64,000 nucleotides of DNA, taken from assembly GCF_009650215.1 (NCBI RefSeq), contig NZ_CP045851.1, positions 2,321,001-2,385,000 of the forward strand, in the 5' to 3' direction. A program made the position numbers and the translations under genes. Position 1 is the stretch's first letter. Each line of letters opens with the position of its first letter. The notes under the pieces are model-generated. The model saw only the letters and a program-made list of their open reading frames with translations, had not been told where the DNA came from and did no database searches. Below, piece by piece: positions 39,150 through 50,802 of this stretch. The DNA is from Actinomarinicola tropica (GTDB taxonomy: Bacteria > Actinomycetota > Acidimicrobiia > Acidimicrobiales > SKKL01).

Positions 39150-39158
39150 ACCGGCCGA

Positions 39159-40628
39159 TCAGGCCAGGTTCTCGACGAAGCCCTCGAGCTGGCGCAGGTT
39201 GCGCACCTCGAAGGTCCCGTCGCAGTGGGCGCCGTACTCGCCGACGATCGAGTCGCCGGTGTCCCAGTACGACTTGGGTTCCGGGTTCAGCCAGAACGTG
39301 CTGCGAGCCCGCTTGTTGATCTCCTGGATGATCCAGGCTTGCGAGGCGTGGTAGTTGTTCCGCGCGTCGCCGAGGATCAGCACCGTGGTCTTCGGCCCGA
39401 CCTCCTTGCCGTAGCGCTCCCAGAACACCTCGAACGCGTGGCCGTAGTCGGAGTGCCCGTCGACCCACACCACGTCGGCCTCGGTGTTCACGCGGTGGAC
39501 GGCCTCGGAGATGTCGTCGACGCCCTCGAAGTACGACGTGACCTCGTCGAGGCCGTCGATGAACACGAACGACCGCACCTTCGAGAACTGGTTCGAGATG
39601 GCGTAGACGAGGTGGAGCGTGAAGCGGGCGAAGGCGGCGACGGAGCCGGAGATGTCGGCGATGACGAAGATCTCGGGCTTCGCGGGCCGCGGGTACTTGA
39701 ACTTCGGCTCGGCCGGCACGCCGCCGTAGGACAGCGAGTGGCGGACGGTGTTGCGGAAGTCGAGCGGGCCCTTGCGACCGTGGCGGCGCTTGCGGGCCAG
39801 GCGCACGGCGAGCTTGCGGGTGAGCGGGTAGATCGCCTTGCGGAGGTTCGCCATCTCCTCCCGCGAGGCGTGCATGAAGTCGACGTCCTCGGGGAGCGGC
39901 TTGCGCAGCGTCTTGGCCATGGCCTCGACCCCGCGGTCGGCGACCAGCCGCCGGCGGATCTCGGCCTCGACCTCCTTCTTCAGCTTGTCGATCCGGGCCT
40001 CGAACTCGTCGCGCTCGAGACGCTCCTCGAGCGGGGTGAGCCCCGGGTCCGGCGCCTTCTCCCTGGCCTGCTCCATGAGGCGGTCGAGCACGCCGTCGAG
40101 ATCGAGGTTCCGCAGCGTCCGGTACAAGTAGTACGTGCCACCGACCGGGCGGCCCGGCTCCATCCCTGCGAAGCGCTGCACCGACTGGCGGGCGATGGCG
40201 CGCATCATGGCGTCGTCGCCGCGCATGAGGGCCTGGTAGAGCATCTCCGCCAGCTCCTCGGGCGACATCTGGGATCCGCCGCTGCCGTCGCCTCGGCCGG
40301 GCTGGTTGCCCATTCCGTCCATGTCGACGTTGTCGGACCCCTCCTCGCCCTCCTCGTCGGAGGCGATGCCGTACTCCTTGCCGCGCAGGGAGAAGTAGAC
40401 CTCGAACACGGTCTCGAACGCCCGCCAGTGGCTGTCGTGCTTCACCATCGTGGCGGCGAGCGCGTACTTGAGCGCGTCCCGGTCCTCGAGGGGGATGTGC
40501 TGCACCGCCTCCATCGCGTCGATGTTCTCGCTGAGGCTGACGGGGATGCCGGCCTCGCGCAGCTCCCGGCTGAAGCCGGTGAGCAGCTCGAACATCGGGG
40601 ACAGCTCGGTGGGGGCGGTGTCGGTCAC
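39159..40628 (-). CDS. VWA domain-containing protein, CoxE-like
   Basis: 489 residues. The N-terminal part is helical and charged, with Gly/Asp-rich loops near ~105-125. The C-terminal von Willebrand A domain (~315-480) has the metal-site DISGS and a following DGHSDYGHAFEVFWERYG. This domain order (DUF444/CoxE-like) works with a MoxR AAA+ ATPase as a metal-chelatase-like or chaperone pair; CoxD/CoxE mature CO dehydrogenase. No CO dehydrogenase gene is nearby, so the client is unknown. GTG 40628 follows GGAGG. It is 17 bases downstream of the MoxR gene. Confidence 0.88.
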   Translation of the reverse strand: MTDTAPTELSPMFELLTGFSRELREAGIPVSLSENIDAMEAVQHIPLEDRDALKYALAATMVKHDSHWRAFETVFEVYFSLRGKEYGIASDEEGEEGSDNVDMDGMGNQPGRGDGSGGSQMSPEELAEMLYQALMRGDDAMMRAIARQSVQRFAGMEPGRPVGGTYYLYRTLRNLDLDGVLDRLMEQAREKAPDPGLTPLEERLERDEFEARIDKLKKEVEAEIRRRLVADRGVEAMAKTLRKPLPEDVDFMHASREEMANLRKAIYPLTRKLAVRLARKRRHGRKGPLDFRNTVRHSLSYGGVPAEPKFKYPRPAKPEIFVIADISGSVAAFARFTLHLVYAISNQFSKVRSFVFIDGLDEVTSYFEGVDDISEAVHRVNTEADVVWVDGHSDYGHAFEVFWERYGKEVGPKTTVLILGDARNNYHASQAWIIQEINKRARSTFWLNPEPKSYWDTGDSIVGEYGAHCDGTFEVRNLRQLEGFVENLA

Positions 40629-40645
40629 GGCTCGACCTCCGGGGG

Positions 40646-41536
40646 TCAGGACTGCCCGGCGAAGTCGGACTGGTTGGTCGAGAACTCCTTGATGGCCTTC
40701 TCGATGTCGCTGCGGTACTTGAGGAGGATGTTGATCGTCTCGGTGGCGTCCTGGGCCGTGATCTGGTTGATGTTCAGCAGCATCAGGGTGTTGGCCCAGT
40801 CGAGGGTCTCGGAGACCGACGGCGCCTTCTTCAGCTCGAGCTGGCGGATCGAGCGCACGATGCGGGCGACCTGGTCGGCGAGCGTCTCGGTGATGCCCGG
40901 GACCTTGGTGAGGACGATCTCCTTCTCGCGGTCCATGTCCGGGTAGTCGATGTGGAGGAACAGGCACCGGCGCTTGAGGGCCTCGGACAGCTCCCGGGTG
41001 TTGTTCGAGGTGAGGAACACCATCGGGATCTGCTGGGCGGTGACGGTGCCGAGCTCGGGGATCGAGACCTGGTAGTCGGAGAGGATCTCGAGCAGGAGCG
41101 CCTCGGTCTCGATCTCGACCCGGTCGATCTCGTCGATGAGCAGGACGACGGGCTCGGTGGCCGAGATGGCCTCGAGGAGCGGACGGGTGAGGAGGAAGTC
41201 CTCGGAGAAGATGTCCTCCTCGATGTCGGTCCACGTGCCCTCGGCGTTGCGCTCGGCCTGGATGCGCAGCAGCTGCTTCTTGTAGTTCCACTCGAACAGC
41301 GCCTTGGACTCGTCGAGCCCCTCGTAGCACTGGAGGCGGATGAGCCGGGCGCCCATCATCTCGGCGACGGACTTGGCGAGCTGCGTCTTGCCGGTGCCGG
41401 CCGGACCCTCGACGAGGATCGGCTTCTGGAGGCGATCGGCGAGGTAGACGACGCCGGCGATGCCCTCGTCGGCGAGGTAGTTGATGTCGGCCAACCCCTG
41501 ACGGACGGCGGGCACTGACTCGAAGCGGTGGTCCAT
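40646..41536 (-). CDS. MoxR-family AAA+ ATPase, CoxD-like
   Basis: 296 residues. Walker A GPAGTGKT (44-51), Walker B VVLLIDEID (~130-140), sensor 1 LTSNNTRELSEALKRRC and a lid region give a complete AAA+ module. MoxR ATPases use ATP to insert cofactors or remodel protein complexes, together with a VWA partner, which is encoded immediately downstream. The mRNA should be leaderless: TAGGGT lies 7 nt before ATG 41536. The two genes form one operon. Confidence 0.93.
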   Translation of the reverse strand: MDHRFESVPAVRQGLADINYLADEGIAGVVYLADRLQKPILVEGPAGTGKTQLAKSVAEMMGARLIRLQCYEGLDESKALFEWNYKKQLLRIQAERNAEGTWTDIEEDIFSEDFLLTRPLLEAISATEPVVLLIDEIDRVEIETEALLLEILSDYQVSIPELGTVTAQQIPMVFLTSNNTRELSEALKRRCLFLHIDYPDMDREKEIVLTKVPGITETLADQVARIVRSIRQLELKKAPSVSETLDWANTLMLLNINQITAQDATETINILLKYRSDIEKAIKEFSTNQSDFAGQS

Positions 41537-41543
41537 TCCTGCG

Positions 41544-41574
41544 ACCCTATCGAACGGCTTGACCAGGGGGTCAA
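41544..41574 (-). promoter_or_regulatory. promoter of the MoxR/CoxE pair (leaderless)
   Basis: TTGACC (41574-41569) and TAGGGT (41549-41544) on the minus strand with a 19-nt spacer; the -10 is 7 nt before ATG 41536. The -35 box is also one arm of the dyad TTGACC-N4-GGTCAA. Confidence 0.55.
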
Positions 41575-41632
41575 TCGACGGCGGGCATGGCGCTCATCGC
41601 CTGCGGCGATGGTGGATCGGGGGACGTGGGCG

Positions 41633-42892
41633 TCAGCCCCGGGTCTGCCCGTCCCCGCGCACGACGTACTTCGCGGTGGTCAGCTGGCGCAGACCCATGG
41701 GCCCCCGGGCGTGCAGCTTCTGGGTCGAGATGCCGATCTCGGCCCCGAAGCCGAACTCCTCCCCGTCGACGAACCGGGTGGAGGCGTTGACCACCACCGC
41801 CGCGGCGTCGACCTCGGCGCAGAAGCGATCGGCGGAGGCGATGTCGCTGGTGACGATGGCCTCGCTGTGCCCCGAGCTGTATCGCTGCACGTGGTGGATG
41901 GCCTCCTCGAGCGAGTCGACGACGCGCACCGACATCTTCAGGTCGAGGAACTCCGTGCCCCAGTCGTCCTCGGTGGCCTCACCGATCGAGGGCACGAGGG
42001 CCCGAGCTCGGTCGTCGCCCACCAGCTCGACACCGGCCAGCACCGACGCCACGTCAGGGAGGAACCGGTCGGCGACGGCGCGGTGCACGACGAGGGACTC
42101 GGCGGCGTTGCACACCGACGGCCGCTGGGTCTTGGCGTTGACCACGATGTCGCGGGCCATGTCGAGGTCGGCCGACTCGTCGACGTAGACGTGGCAGTTC
42201 CCGTCGCCGTCGATCACGTAGGGCACCGTGGCGTTGTCGAGGATGGCCTGGATGAGCGACGGGCCGCCACGGGGGATGAGGACGTCGATGGTGCCGCGCA
42301 GCTGCATGAACTCGACGGCCGACTCGCGACTGGTGTCGTCGACCAGCACCAGGCTGTCGGCGGGGAGGCCGGCCTTGGCCACGGCGTCGCGCAGCACGGC
42401 GGCGATGGCGAGGTTGGAGTCGATCGCACCGGACGAACCCCGCAGGAAGGCCGCGTTCCCCGACTTCAGGCACAGGCCGAACGCGTCGCTCGTGACGTTC
42501 GGGCGGTTCTCGTAGATGATCGCGACGACGCCGAGCGGCACCCGGACCTGTGAGATCCGCAGCCCGTTCGGGCGCACCCAGCCGCCGACGACCTCGCCCA
42601 CCGGGTCGGCGAGCGCCGCCACCTGGCGGAGGCCCGACGCCATGCCCTCGACCTTGGCCTCGGTGAGTCGGAGGCGGTCGACCACGGTGGCGGTCGCGCC
42701 GCCCTCGGTGGCCCGGACCACGTCGCGGGCGTTGGCAGCGAGGATCTCCGGGGTGCGGGCGACGAGGAGGTCGGCGGCACCGAGGAGCGCAGCGTCCTTG
42801 GCCGCGGTCGAGGTGGTGGCGAGGACCCGGGCGGCGGCCGCGGCACGGCGGCCGAGCTCGGCGACGGGCGTGGGGCTGGTGGTGTCGCTCAC
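41633..42892 (-). CDS. proA: gamma-glutamyl phosphate reductase
   Basis: 419 residues, aldehyde-dehydrogenase fold. It reduces glutamyl 5-phosphate with NADPH in proline synthesis. It has [29 protein letters not shown], the catalytic-cysteine block RPSVCNAAE (Cys near 260) and the C-terminal [18 protein letters not shown] 42892 is 7 nt after a TAGCCT -10 and also has GGGAG, so it may start leaderless. It is separated from proB by the PspA gene pair on the opposite strand. Confidence 0.96.
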   Translation of the reverse strand: MSDTTSPTPVAELGRRAAAAARVLATTSTAAKDAALLGAADLLVARTPEILAANARDVVRATEGGATATVVDRLRLTEAKVEGMASGLRQVAALADPVGEVVGGWVRPNGLRISQVRVPLGVVAIIYENRPNVTSDAFGLCLKSGNAAFLRGSSGAIDSNLAIAAVLRDAVAKAGLPADSLVLVDDTSRESAVEFMQLRGTIDVLIPRGGPSLIQAILDNATVPYVIDGDGNCHVYVDESADLDMARDIVVNAKTQRPSVCNAAESLVVHRAVADRFLPDVASVLAGVELVGDDRARALVPSIGEATEDDWGTEFLDLKMSVRVVDSLEEAIHHVQRYSSGHSEAIVTSDIASADRFCAEVDAAAVVVNASTRFVDGEEFGFGAEIGISTQKLHARGPMGLRQLTTAKYVVRGDGQTRG

Positions 42893-42899
42893 GGCTCCC

Positions 42900-42905
42900 A
42901 GGCTA
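42900..42905 (-). promoter_or_regulatory. -10 element of proA (leaderless)
   Basis: TAGCCT on the minus strand, 7 nt before GTG 42892. Confidence 0.5.
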
Positions 42906-42971
42906 CCGGCGACGGGCTGCTCGGCTGGAGGCGTCGGTGTCGCGGCGGAGGTCGCGTGCGATGCTGGCGAC

Positions 42972-43733
42972 GTGTCGCTGCCCGTCCCGATGACCAGCCG
43001 GTCGGTCGCCCGTGCCGGCCTCTCCCCCGTCGCCCTCGTCGCCGCCGTCGTCGGCGCCGGGCTCGGCCTGCTGCTGAGCGGCGGCCTCCTCGGCGCGATC
43101 GTCACCGCGCTGATCCTGTGGGGACTGGGCACCGGCGCCACCGTCCTCCTCCAGCGGGCGGGGACGGGCGGCACCGGCGGACGCATCGACCCCTTCGCGG
43201 TGAGCGAGCCGTGGCGCCACTTCGTGCGCGACGCGGTGACCGCACGCAACCGCTTCGACGCCGCGCTCCGCGCCGCCCGCCCCGGGCCGCTGCGCGACCG
43301 ACTGACCGACATCCGGCGCAGCGTCGAGATGGGTGTGCAGGAGTGCTGGCAGGTGGCCCAGCAGGCCCAGACGGTGTCCGACGCCCGCAAGCGCCTCGAC
43401 GCGCCGTCCCTGCGCCGCCGGCTCGAGACGCTCGAGAGCAACGGCAACGAGCCGGCGGCGGCAGCGGTGCGCTCGCAGCTGGAGTCGGCGGCCCGCCTCG
43501 ACGCCGTCATCGCCGACACGACGACGCGGCTCGAGACGCTCGAGGCGCGCCTCACCGAGGCGGTGGCCAGCGCCATCGAGATCAGCGCGCTGGCCGGCCG
43601 CGACGACGACCTCATCGGGCTCGGCTCCACCGTCGACCAGGTCGTGGACGAGCTGGAGGCGCTGCGGCTCGCCCTCGTCGAGAGCAGCGCACCCCCGCCC
43701 GACGCCCTGCCCCCGGGCGAACGACCTGGGTAG
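42972..43733 (+). CDS. membrane-anchored coiled-coil protein upstream of pspA
   Basis: 253 residues from GTG 42972 (ATG 42990 is possible). Two adjacent hydrophobic segments (~17-37, ~38-58) form a hairpin anchor. A long helical, charged region (~85-240) rich in Ala, Arg, Glu and Leu then has coiled-coil character ([30 protein letters not shown]). I do not recognise a named family. It ends two codons before the pspA -10 box, and its TAG stop is part of that box. It may anchor or modulate PspA. Confidence 0.7.
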   Translation: MSLPVPMTSRSVARAGLSPVALVAAVVGAGLGLLLSGGLLGAIVTALILWGLGTGATVLLQRAGTGGTGGRIDPFAVSEPWRHFVRDAVTARNRFDAALRAARPGPLRDRLTDIRRSVEMGVQECWQVAQQAQTVSDARKRLDAPSLRRRLETLESNGNEPAAAAVRSQLESAARLDAVIADTTTRLETLEARLTEAVASAIEISALAGRDDDLIGLGSTVDQVVDELEALRLALVESSAPPPDALPPGERPG

Positions 43734-43736
43734 GAT
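43731..43736 (+). promoter_or_regulatory. -10 element of pspA (leaderless)
   Basis: TAGGAT, 7 nt before ATG 43744. The first three bases are the stop codon of the upstream gene. Confidence 0.6.
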
Positions 43737-43743
43737 CGCCGCC

Positions 43744-44562
43744 ATGTTCAAGCTCTTGAAGCGGTGGTGGGCCTACACGACGGCGCGGCTGACGGGACGG
43801 TTCGAGGAGACCGCCGACCCGAAGGTCCAGCTGGAGCAGGCGATCCAGGAAGCCCAGGACCAGCACCGTCGGCTCAAGGAGCAGGCGGCGAACGTCATCG
43901 CCAACCAGAAGCAGACCGAGATGCGCCTGTCGCGGGCCCTCGAGGACTTCGAGAAGGTCAACGCCAACGCCCGCCAGGCGGTCCTCATGGCCGACGAGGC
44001 CTCGAAGTCGGGCGATCAGGAGAAGATGGCCGAGTACACCTCGGCTGCCGAGGCGTTCGCCAACCGCATGATCGGGCTCGAGCGCGAGATCGAGGACCTG
44101 AAGGCGCTGCACCTCCAGTCGAGCCAGGCGGCCGAGCAGGCGCGCGCCGCGGTGACGCAGAACTCGCAGCTCCTCCAGCAGAAGCTCTCGGAGCGCCAGA
44201 AGCTGCTCGGCCAGCTCGACCAGGCCGAGATGCAGGACCGCATGAACAAGGCCATGGCCAGCCTCTCGGAGACGGTCGGCGAGGACGTGCCCACGTTCGA
44301 GCAGATCCGGGAGAAGATCGAGTCCCGCTACGCCAAGGCGAAGGGCATGGCCGAGCTGTCGGAGAGCTCGGTCGAGTCGAAGATGCTCGAGATCGAGCAG
44401 GCGGCGCGCAACAGCGAGGCCAAGACCCGCCTGGAGGAGATCCGCGGCCAGCTCGGGCTGGCCGCCGGGCCGACGTCGGCGGGCGAGCTCGAGGAGAAGA
44501 TCGCCGAGTCGCAGACCGAGTCGCCCCAGGGCGCGACGGCGCCGGCCGACGGCGAGAGCTGA
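43744..44562 (+). CDS. pspA: PspA/IM30 family protein
   Basis: 272 residues, almost entirely helical with a long coiled coil. It opens with an amphipathic [32 protein letters not shown], then [23 protein letters not shown]-type heptads. This is the PspA/Vipp1 (ESCRT-III-related) family, which coats stressed membranes. Actinobacterial PspA normally works with a small set of partners, and the coiled-coil membrane protein upstream may be one. It is followed by hairpin-forming tandem repeats. Confidence 0.93.
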   Translation: MFKLLKRWWAYTTARLTGRFEETADPKVQLEQAIQEAQDQHRRLKEQAANVIANQKQTEMRLSRALEDFEKVNANARQAVLMADEASKSGDQEKMAEYTSAAEAFANRMIGLEREIEDLKALHLQSSQAAEQARAAVTQNSQLLQQKLSERQKLLGQLDQAEMQDRMNKAMASLSETVGEDVPTFEQIREKIESRYAKAKGMAELSESSVESKMLEIEQAARNSEAKTRLEEIRGQLGLAAGPTSAGELEEKIAESQTESPQGATAPADGES

Positions 44563-44570
44563 GCCCGTCC

Positions 44571-44670
44571 CGCCTCAGGCGGGCAACATGACACCCCGCC
44601 TCAGGCGGGCAACATGACACCCCGCCTCAGGCGGGCAACATGACACCCCGCCTCAGGCGGGCAACATGAC
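44571..44670. repeat. four tandem copies of a 26-bp unit carrying the proB stop codon
   Basis: Copies start at 44571, 44597, 44623 and 44649; the last is 22 bp. Each begins CGCCTCAGGCGGGCAACATG. Each contains CCCGCC-TCA-GGCGGG, which can fold into a 6-bp stem with the TGA stop in the loop. The fourth copy is the last five codons and stop of proB, so the other three look like duplications of it into the gap between convergent pspA and proB. The hairpins may act as terminators. Confidence 0.95.
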
Positions 44671-45750
44671 GAGGTCGTCGCGATGGACCACCTCGTGGGT
44701 GACACCCGCAGGGAGGTCGTCGGTGCGGCGTCCCTTGACCTCGTCGAGCATCGACGCGGACAGGCGCGCCAGGCCCTTGGCGAAGACCTTGCCGTCGGGA
44801 CCGGCGAGCTCGACGGCGTCGTCCTCGGTGAAGGCGCCACGCACGTCCACGACACCGGCGGGCAGGAGCGACCGGTTCTGCTGGACGAGGGCACGGCGCG
44901 CCCCGTCGTCGACGACGATGGTCCCCGCCGAGCCCACCGCGAACGCGATCCAGAGCTTGCGGGCGCTCAGCTTGATGGGGCGGGGCTGGACGACGGTGCC
45001 GATCCCGGCACGGCCCTCGACCGCGTCCCGCAGCACGTCCTGGCGAGCGGCGGCGGCGATCACCGCTCGCACCCCGGTCCACGCGGCGATCTTCGCCGCG
45101 GCGATCTTCGAGGCCATGCCCCCGCTGCCGCGCACGGTGCCGGCACCCCCGGCGAGCGCCTCGAGCTCGTGGTCGATCTCGACGATCTCCTCGATGAGCG
45201 ACGCCGTCGAGTCGAGCCGCGGGTCAGCGGTGAGCAGACCCGGGGCGTCGGTGAGGAGGACGAGGACGTCGGCCTCGACCAGGTGGGCGACGAGCGCCGC
45301 GAGGCGGTCGTTGTCGCCGAAGCGGATCTCGTCGTCGGCGATGGCGTCGTTCTCGTTGACGACGGGCACGGTGCCGAGCTCGATGAGGCGGGTCAGCGTC
45401 CCGCGGGCGTGCAGGTACTGCTGGCGGATCATGAAGTCGAGCGGCGCGAGCAGCACCTGGCCGCCGACGATGCCGTGGGAGCCGAGGACGTCGTCGTAGA
45501 CGCGCATCAGCCGGCTCTGACCGACGGCCGAGACCGCCTGGAGCGTTCGGGCGTCCCGGGGGCGCCGAGGGCCGCCGAGGCCGAGCGAGGGCAGGCCGGC
45601 GGCGATGGCGCCGGAGCTGACGACGACGACCTCGTGGCCGGCGGCGCGCACGTCGGCCACCTCGGCGCACAGCTTCTCGATCGCCCCGCGGGCGATCTCC
45701 CCTTCCTCGTCGGTGAGCGACGAGCTCCCGATCTTGACGACGACCCTCAC
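44653..45750 (-). CDS. proB: glutamate 5-kinase
   Basis: 365 residues, the two-domain form. It phosphorylates glutamate in the first step of proline synthesis and is usually feedback-inhibited by proline. The kinase domain has VVKIGSSSLT, VVVSSGAIAAG, VPVVNENDA, FGDNDRLAALVA and GSGGMASKIAAAKIA. The C-terminal PUA domain (~270-360) includes GTIVVDDGARRAL. It starts at GTG 45750, 25 bases after the obgE stop, so obgE-proB is likely an operon. Its last codons lie within the 26-bp repeat. Confidence 0.96.
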   Translation of the reverse strand: MRVVVKIGSSSLTDEEGEIARGAIEKLCAEVADVRAAGHEVVVVSSGAIAAGLPSLGLGGPRRPRDARTLQAVSAVGQSRLMRVYDDVLGSHGIVGGQVLLAPLDFMIRQQYLHARGTLTRLIELGTVPVVNENDAIADDEIRFGDNDRLAALVAHLVEADVLVLLTDAPGLLTADPRLDSTASLIEEIVEIDHELEALAGGAGTVRGSGGMASKIAAAKIAAWTGVRAVIAAAARQDVLRDAVEGRAGIGTVVQPRPIKLSARKLWIAFAVGSAGTIVVDDGARRALVQQNRSLLPAGVVDVRGAFTEDDAVELAGPDGKVFAKGLARLSASMLDEVKGRRTDDLPAGVTHEVVHRDDLVMLPA

Positions 45751-45775
45751 GCCGACAGCATCCCCGACGGTGCGG

Positions 45776-48739
<2,964 letters not shown>

Positions 48740-48746
<7 letters not shown>

Positions 48747-49360
48747 GACGTCTCCCCCTGCTGGCACGGGTCGATCTGGTAGACGGAGGTGCGCTCGAGC
48801 TGGACCTGTCCGGGGATGAGGCCGGTGACCGGCTCGTAGGTGAGGCGGACGTGGACGCCGATGCGGACGATCGAGTCCTGCAGGCGCGAGCGTCCGAGGG
48901 GGCACCACGCCGCATCGAGGGATCCGCCGCAGGTCGGCGACTGCGAGTTGCCACCGGAGAAGCCTCCGGGTGACGTCGTGCGCACCTGGGCGCCCGAGTA
49001 GGTGTTGCAGAGGCCACCGACCGAACCGGAGAGGCAGGCCGGCGGGACCGAGCCGCTGCCGCCGGTGGCGTTGAAGATCACGACCTGGTCGACCGTGACC
49101 CCGCTGAGGCCCCGGGTGGCGGTGTCGATGGCGCGGAGGGCCTCGTAGTCGGCGAACCGGTGGTTGGCCATCGAGGCCGCCGTGCGTGCCCCCTGCTGGG
49201 TGGCCCGCTCGACCGAACCGACCTGGCGCCAGGCGTTCCCGAACTCGAAGATCCCGAACAGGATGAGGACGAGGAAGGGAGCGACGATGGCGAACTCGAT
49301 GATGACTGCGCCGCGGTCACCGCCACGAGCTCGTCGGTGCAGACGGGAGAGGGCGCGCAT
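48740..49360 (-). CDS. TadE-family minor pilin (copy B)
   Basis: 206 residues. A basic leader ends in DRG, followed by AVIIEFAIVAPFLVLILFGIFEFGNAW, so the prepilin-peptidase site is G17/A18 with Glu at mature position 5. The ectodomain has paired cysteines. The segment VDQVVIFNATG...ACLSGSVGGLCNTY closely parallels the neighbouring copy, so the two arose by duplication. ATG 49360 overlaps the preceding gene's stop by one base (TGATG). It would be a minor subunit of a Tad pilus whose motor genes lie outside the window. Confidence 0.82.
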
Positions 49361-49995
49361 CAGTCGAGCATCCCCGGTTCGAGGCGCACGATGTACGCCT
49401 GGTCGATGGTGAACACGTCGCCGAAGAGACCCGACACGTAGGGCCGCTCCACCCGGATGTAGACGCCGAGGTAGTCGATGGCGGCGGTGGTGGGGCCGTT
49501 GCGGCGCGACGACGGGCGCCACGCGCAGGCGCGGCCGCTCGGGCAGCTGGAGAAGAAGGTGTCGTTGCCGGTGTCGACGGCGAGGAAGGCGTTGGCCGGG
49601 TCGTACACGTTGCAGACGTCGGCGACCGAGCCTCCGGTCTTGCAGGCGTTGGGGACCTGGTCGGACGGCGAACCCGCCCCCGGACCGTTGGCCTTGAAGA
49701 TCACGATGCGGTCGATCCACTCGACGGGCACGCTGCCCAGGCTGTTGCGGACCTGGCGGATGATCTCGAAGTCGGCCGAGACGCCCGAGTTGGTGGTGCG
49801 CGGACCGATCACCGCACCCGTCCGAGCCCCGTTGGCCACGGCGTCGGAGGTGGTGAGGATGTCGCGGTAGATCAGCCCGAACTCGAAGATGCCGAGGACG
49901 AGGGCGAAGAAGACCGGCGCGACGAGCAGCGTCTCGAGCAGCGCGGCACCACGGTCCGAGGACCGACGGCGGAGGCGGCGGCGCAGCGAGGTCAT
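49360..49995 (-). CDS. TadE-family minor pilin (copy A)
   Basis: 211 residues. The leader ends in DRG before AALLETLLVAPVFFALVLGIFEFGLIY, giving Glu at +5 after cleavage at G16/A17. The ectodomain contains IDRIVIFKANG and NACKTGGSVADVCNVYD, related to copy B, plus an additional SCPSGRACAW cysteine pair. ATG 49995 overlaps the pilin stop (ATGA). Expected to be processed by a TadV/CpaA-type peptidase encoded elsewhere. Confidence 0.82.
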   Translation of the reverse strand: MTSLRRRLRRRSSDRGAALLETLLVAPVFFALVLGIFEFGLIYRDILTTSDAVANGARTGAVIGPRTTNSGVSADFEIIRQVRNSLGSVPVEWIDRIVIFKANGPGAGSPSDQVPNACKTGGSVADVCNVYDPANAFLAVDTGNDTFFSSCPSGRACAWRPSSRRNGPTTAAIDYLGVYIRVERPYVSGLFGDVFTIDQAYIVRLEPGMLD

Positions 49996-50636
49996 GGCTT
50001 GTCGTACTCCGCGACGGCGGCGGGGACCGGGGCAGGCGGGGTCGAGTCCACACCGATGATCCGCAGCTTCACGTTGTCGACGTCGGTGTAGGGGACGTCG
50101 TAGCGCAGCGTGCACGAGCCGTCGGCGCCGGTGACGCAGTCGGTGTAGCCGCGCTCGTCGAGGTCCCTGGTGGCGTCGGCGGGGTCCCGCAAGCGGATCT
50201 CGGCCCGGATCCGGACGCCGGCGACCGGCTCGGGCGGGGTGGGCGGATCGGTGTTGGAGGGACGCTCCAGCGTGACCGGCAGCAGCACGGCCCAGCCGGT
50301 CGACGTGTCGTGGTCACCGATGCCGAGCGTGAGCGTCGGCACGTCGGCGGCGTTCGGCGGTGCGCTCGTCGGCGGCGAGTAGCCAGGATCGGGGAAGGTG
50401 ACGTCCGACGGCACCGGCGCGAAGCCGCAGTCCCCGGGCGGCGGCCGGTCCGAGACGCAGTCCGCCTGGTTGTTGATCTCCGCGTCGGACTGGGCGTTGA
50501 GGAACTCGACCGCACCGATGGCGAGGACCACGAGCAGTGAGAACACCAGTGCGTACTCGACGAGGGTGGCGCCGCGGGACGCGTCTGTCCCCCGCATGCC
50601 TCCTGCCAGTCGTCGCCCGTGAGATCGAGTCAGCAT
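49992..50636 (-). CDS. Flp-pilin-like protein with C-terminal beta-rich domain
   Basis: 214 residues from ATG 50636 (ATG 50597 is an alternative; neither has a well-spaced ribosome site). The type III prepilin signal is SRG/ATLVEYALVFSLLVVLAIGAVEFLN, with Glu +5 as in Flp pilins. Instead of ending after ~60 residues like Flp, it continues into a ~150-residue region with a Pro-rich linker. A beta-rich module follows (TLTLGIGD, VAGVRIRAEIRLRD, DCVTGADGSCTLRYDVPY), which looks like an Ig-like or transthyretin-like fold with a cysteine pair. First gene of the four-gene operon. Confidence 0.75.
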   Translation of the reverse strand: MLTRSHGRRLAGGMRGTDASRGATLVEYALVFSLLVVLAIGAVEFLNAQSDAEINNQADCVSDRPPPGDCGFAPVPSDVTFPDPGYSPPTSAPPNAADVPTLTLGIGDHDTSTGWAVLLPVTLERPSNTDPPTPPEPVAGVRIRAEIRLRDPADATRDLDERGYTDCVTGADGSCTLRYDVPYTDVDNVKLRIIGVDSTPPAPVPAAVAEYDKP

Positions 50637-50789
50637 CTTCCCCGCCACGTGGTGGCTCAGGGGCGGTCGTAGCTCCGCCCGTTCCCGACACCATCGGCCG
50701 CACCCGGGAGGAACTTGAGGCTTTCGAACCATCCGCGCACGTCGCCGGGGTGTTGTACCACCACTCAGGGTGGTCGGTCCAGCAGCCCC

Positions 50790-50795
50790 TAGGCT
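50790..50795 (+). promoter_or_regulatory. -10 element of dgt (leaderless)
   Basis: TAGGCT, 7 nt before GTG 50803. Confidence 0.6.
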
Positions 50796-50802
50796 GGTCG
50801 CC

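Noticed and set aside
41549-41574. TTGACC-N4-GGTCAA dyad upstream of moxR as a specific regulator site
   Set aside because: The dyad overlaps the -35 box and is short; a 6-bp match of this kind is weak evidence without other copies.
44571-44670. Possible CRISPR array from four short repeats
   Set aside because: The units are directly joined with no spacers, and they derive from the end of proB.
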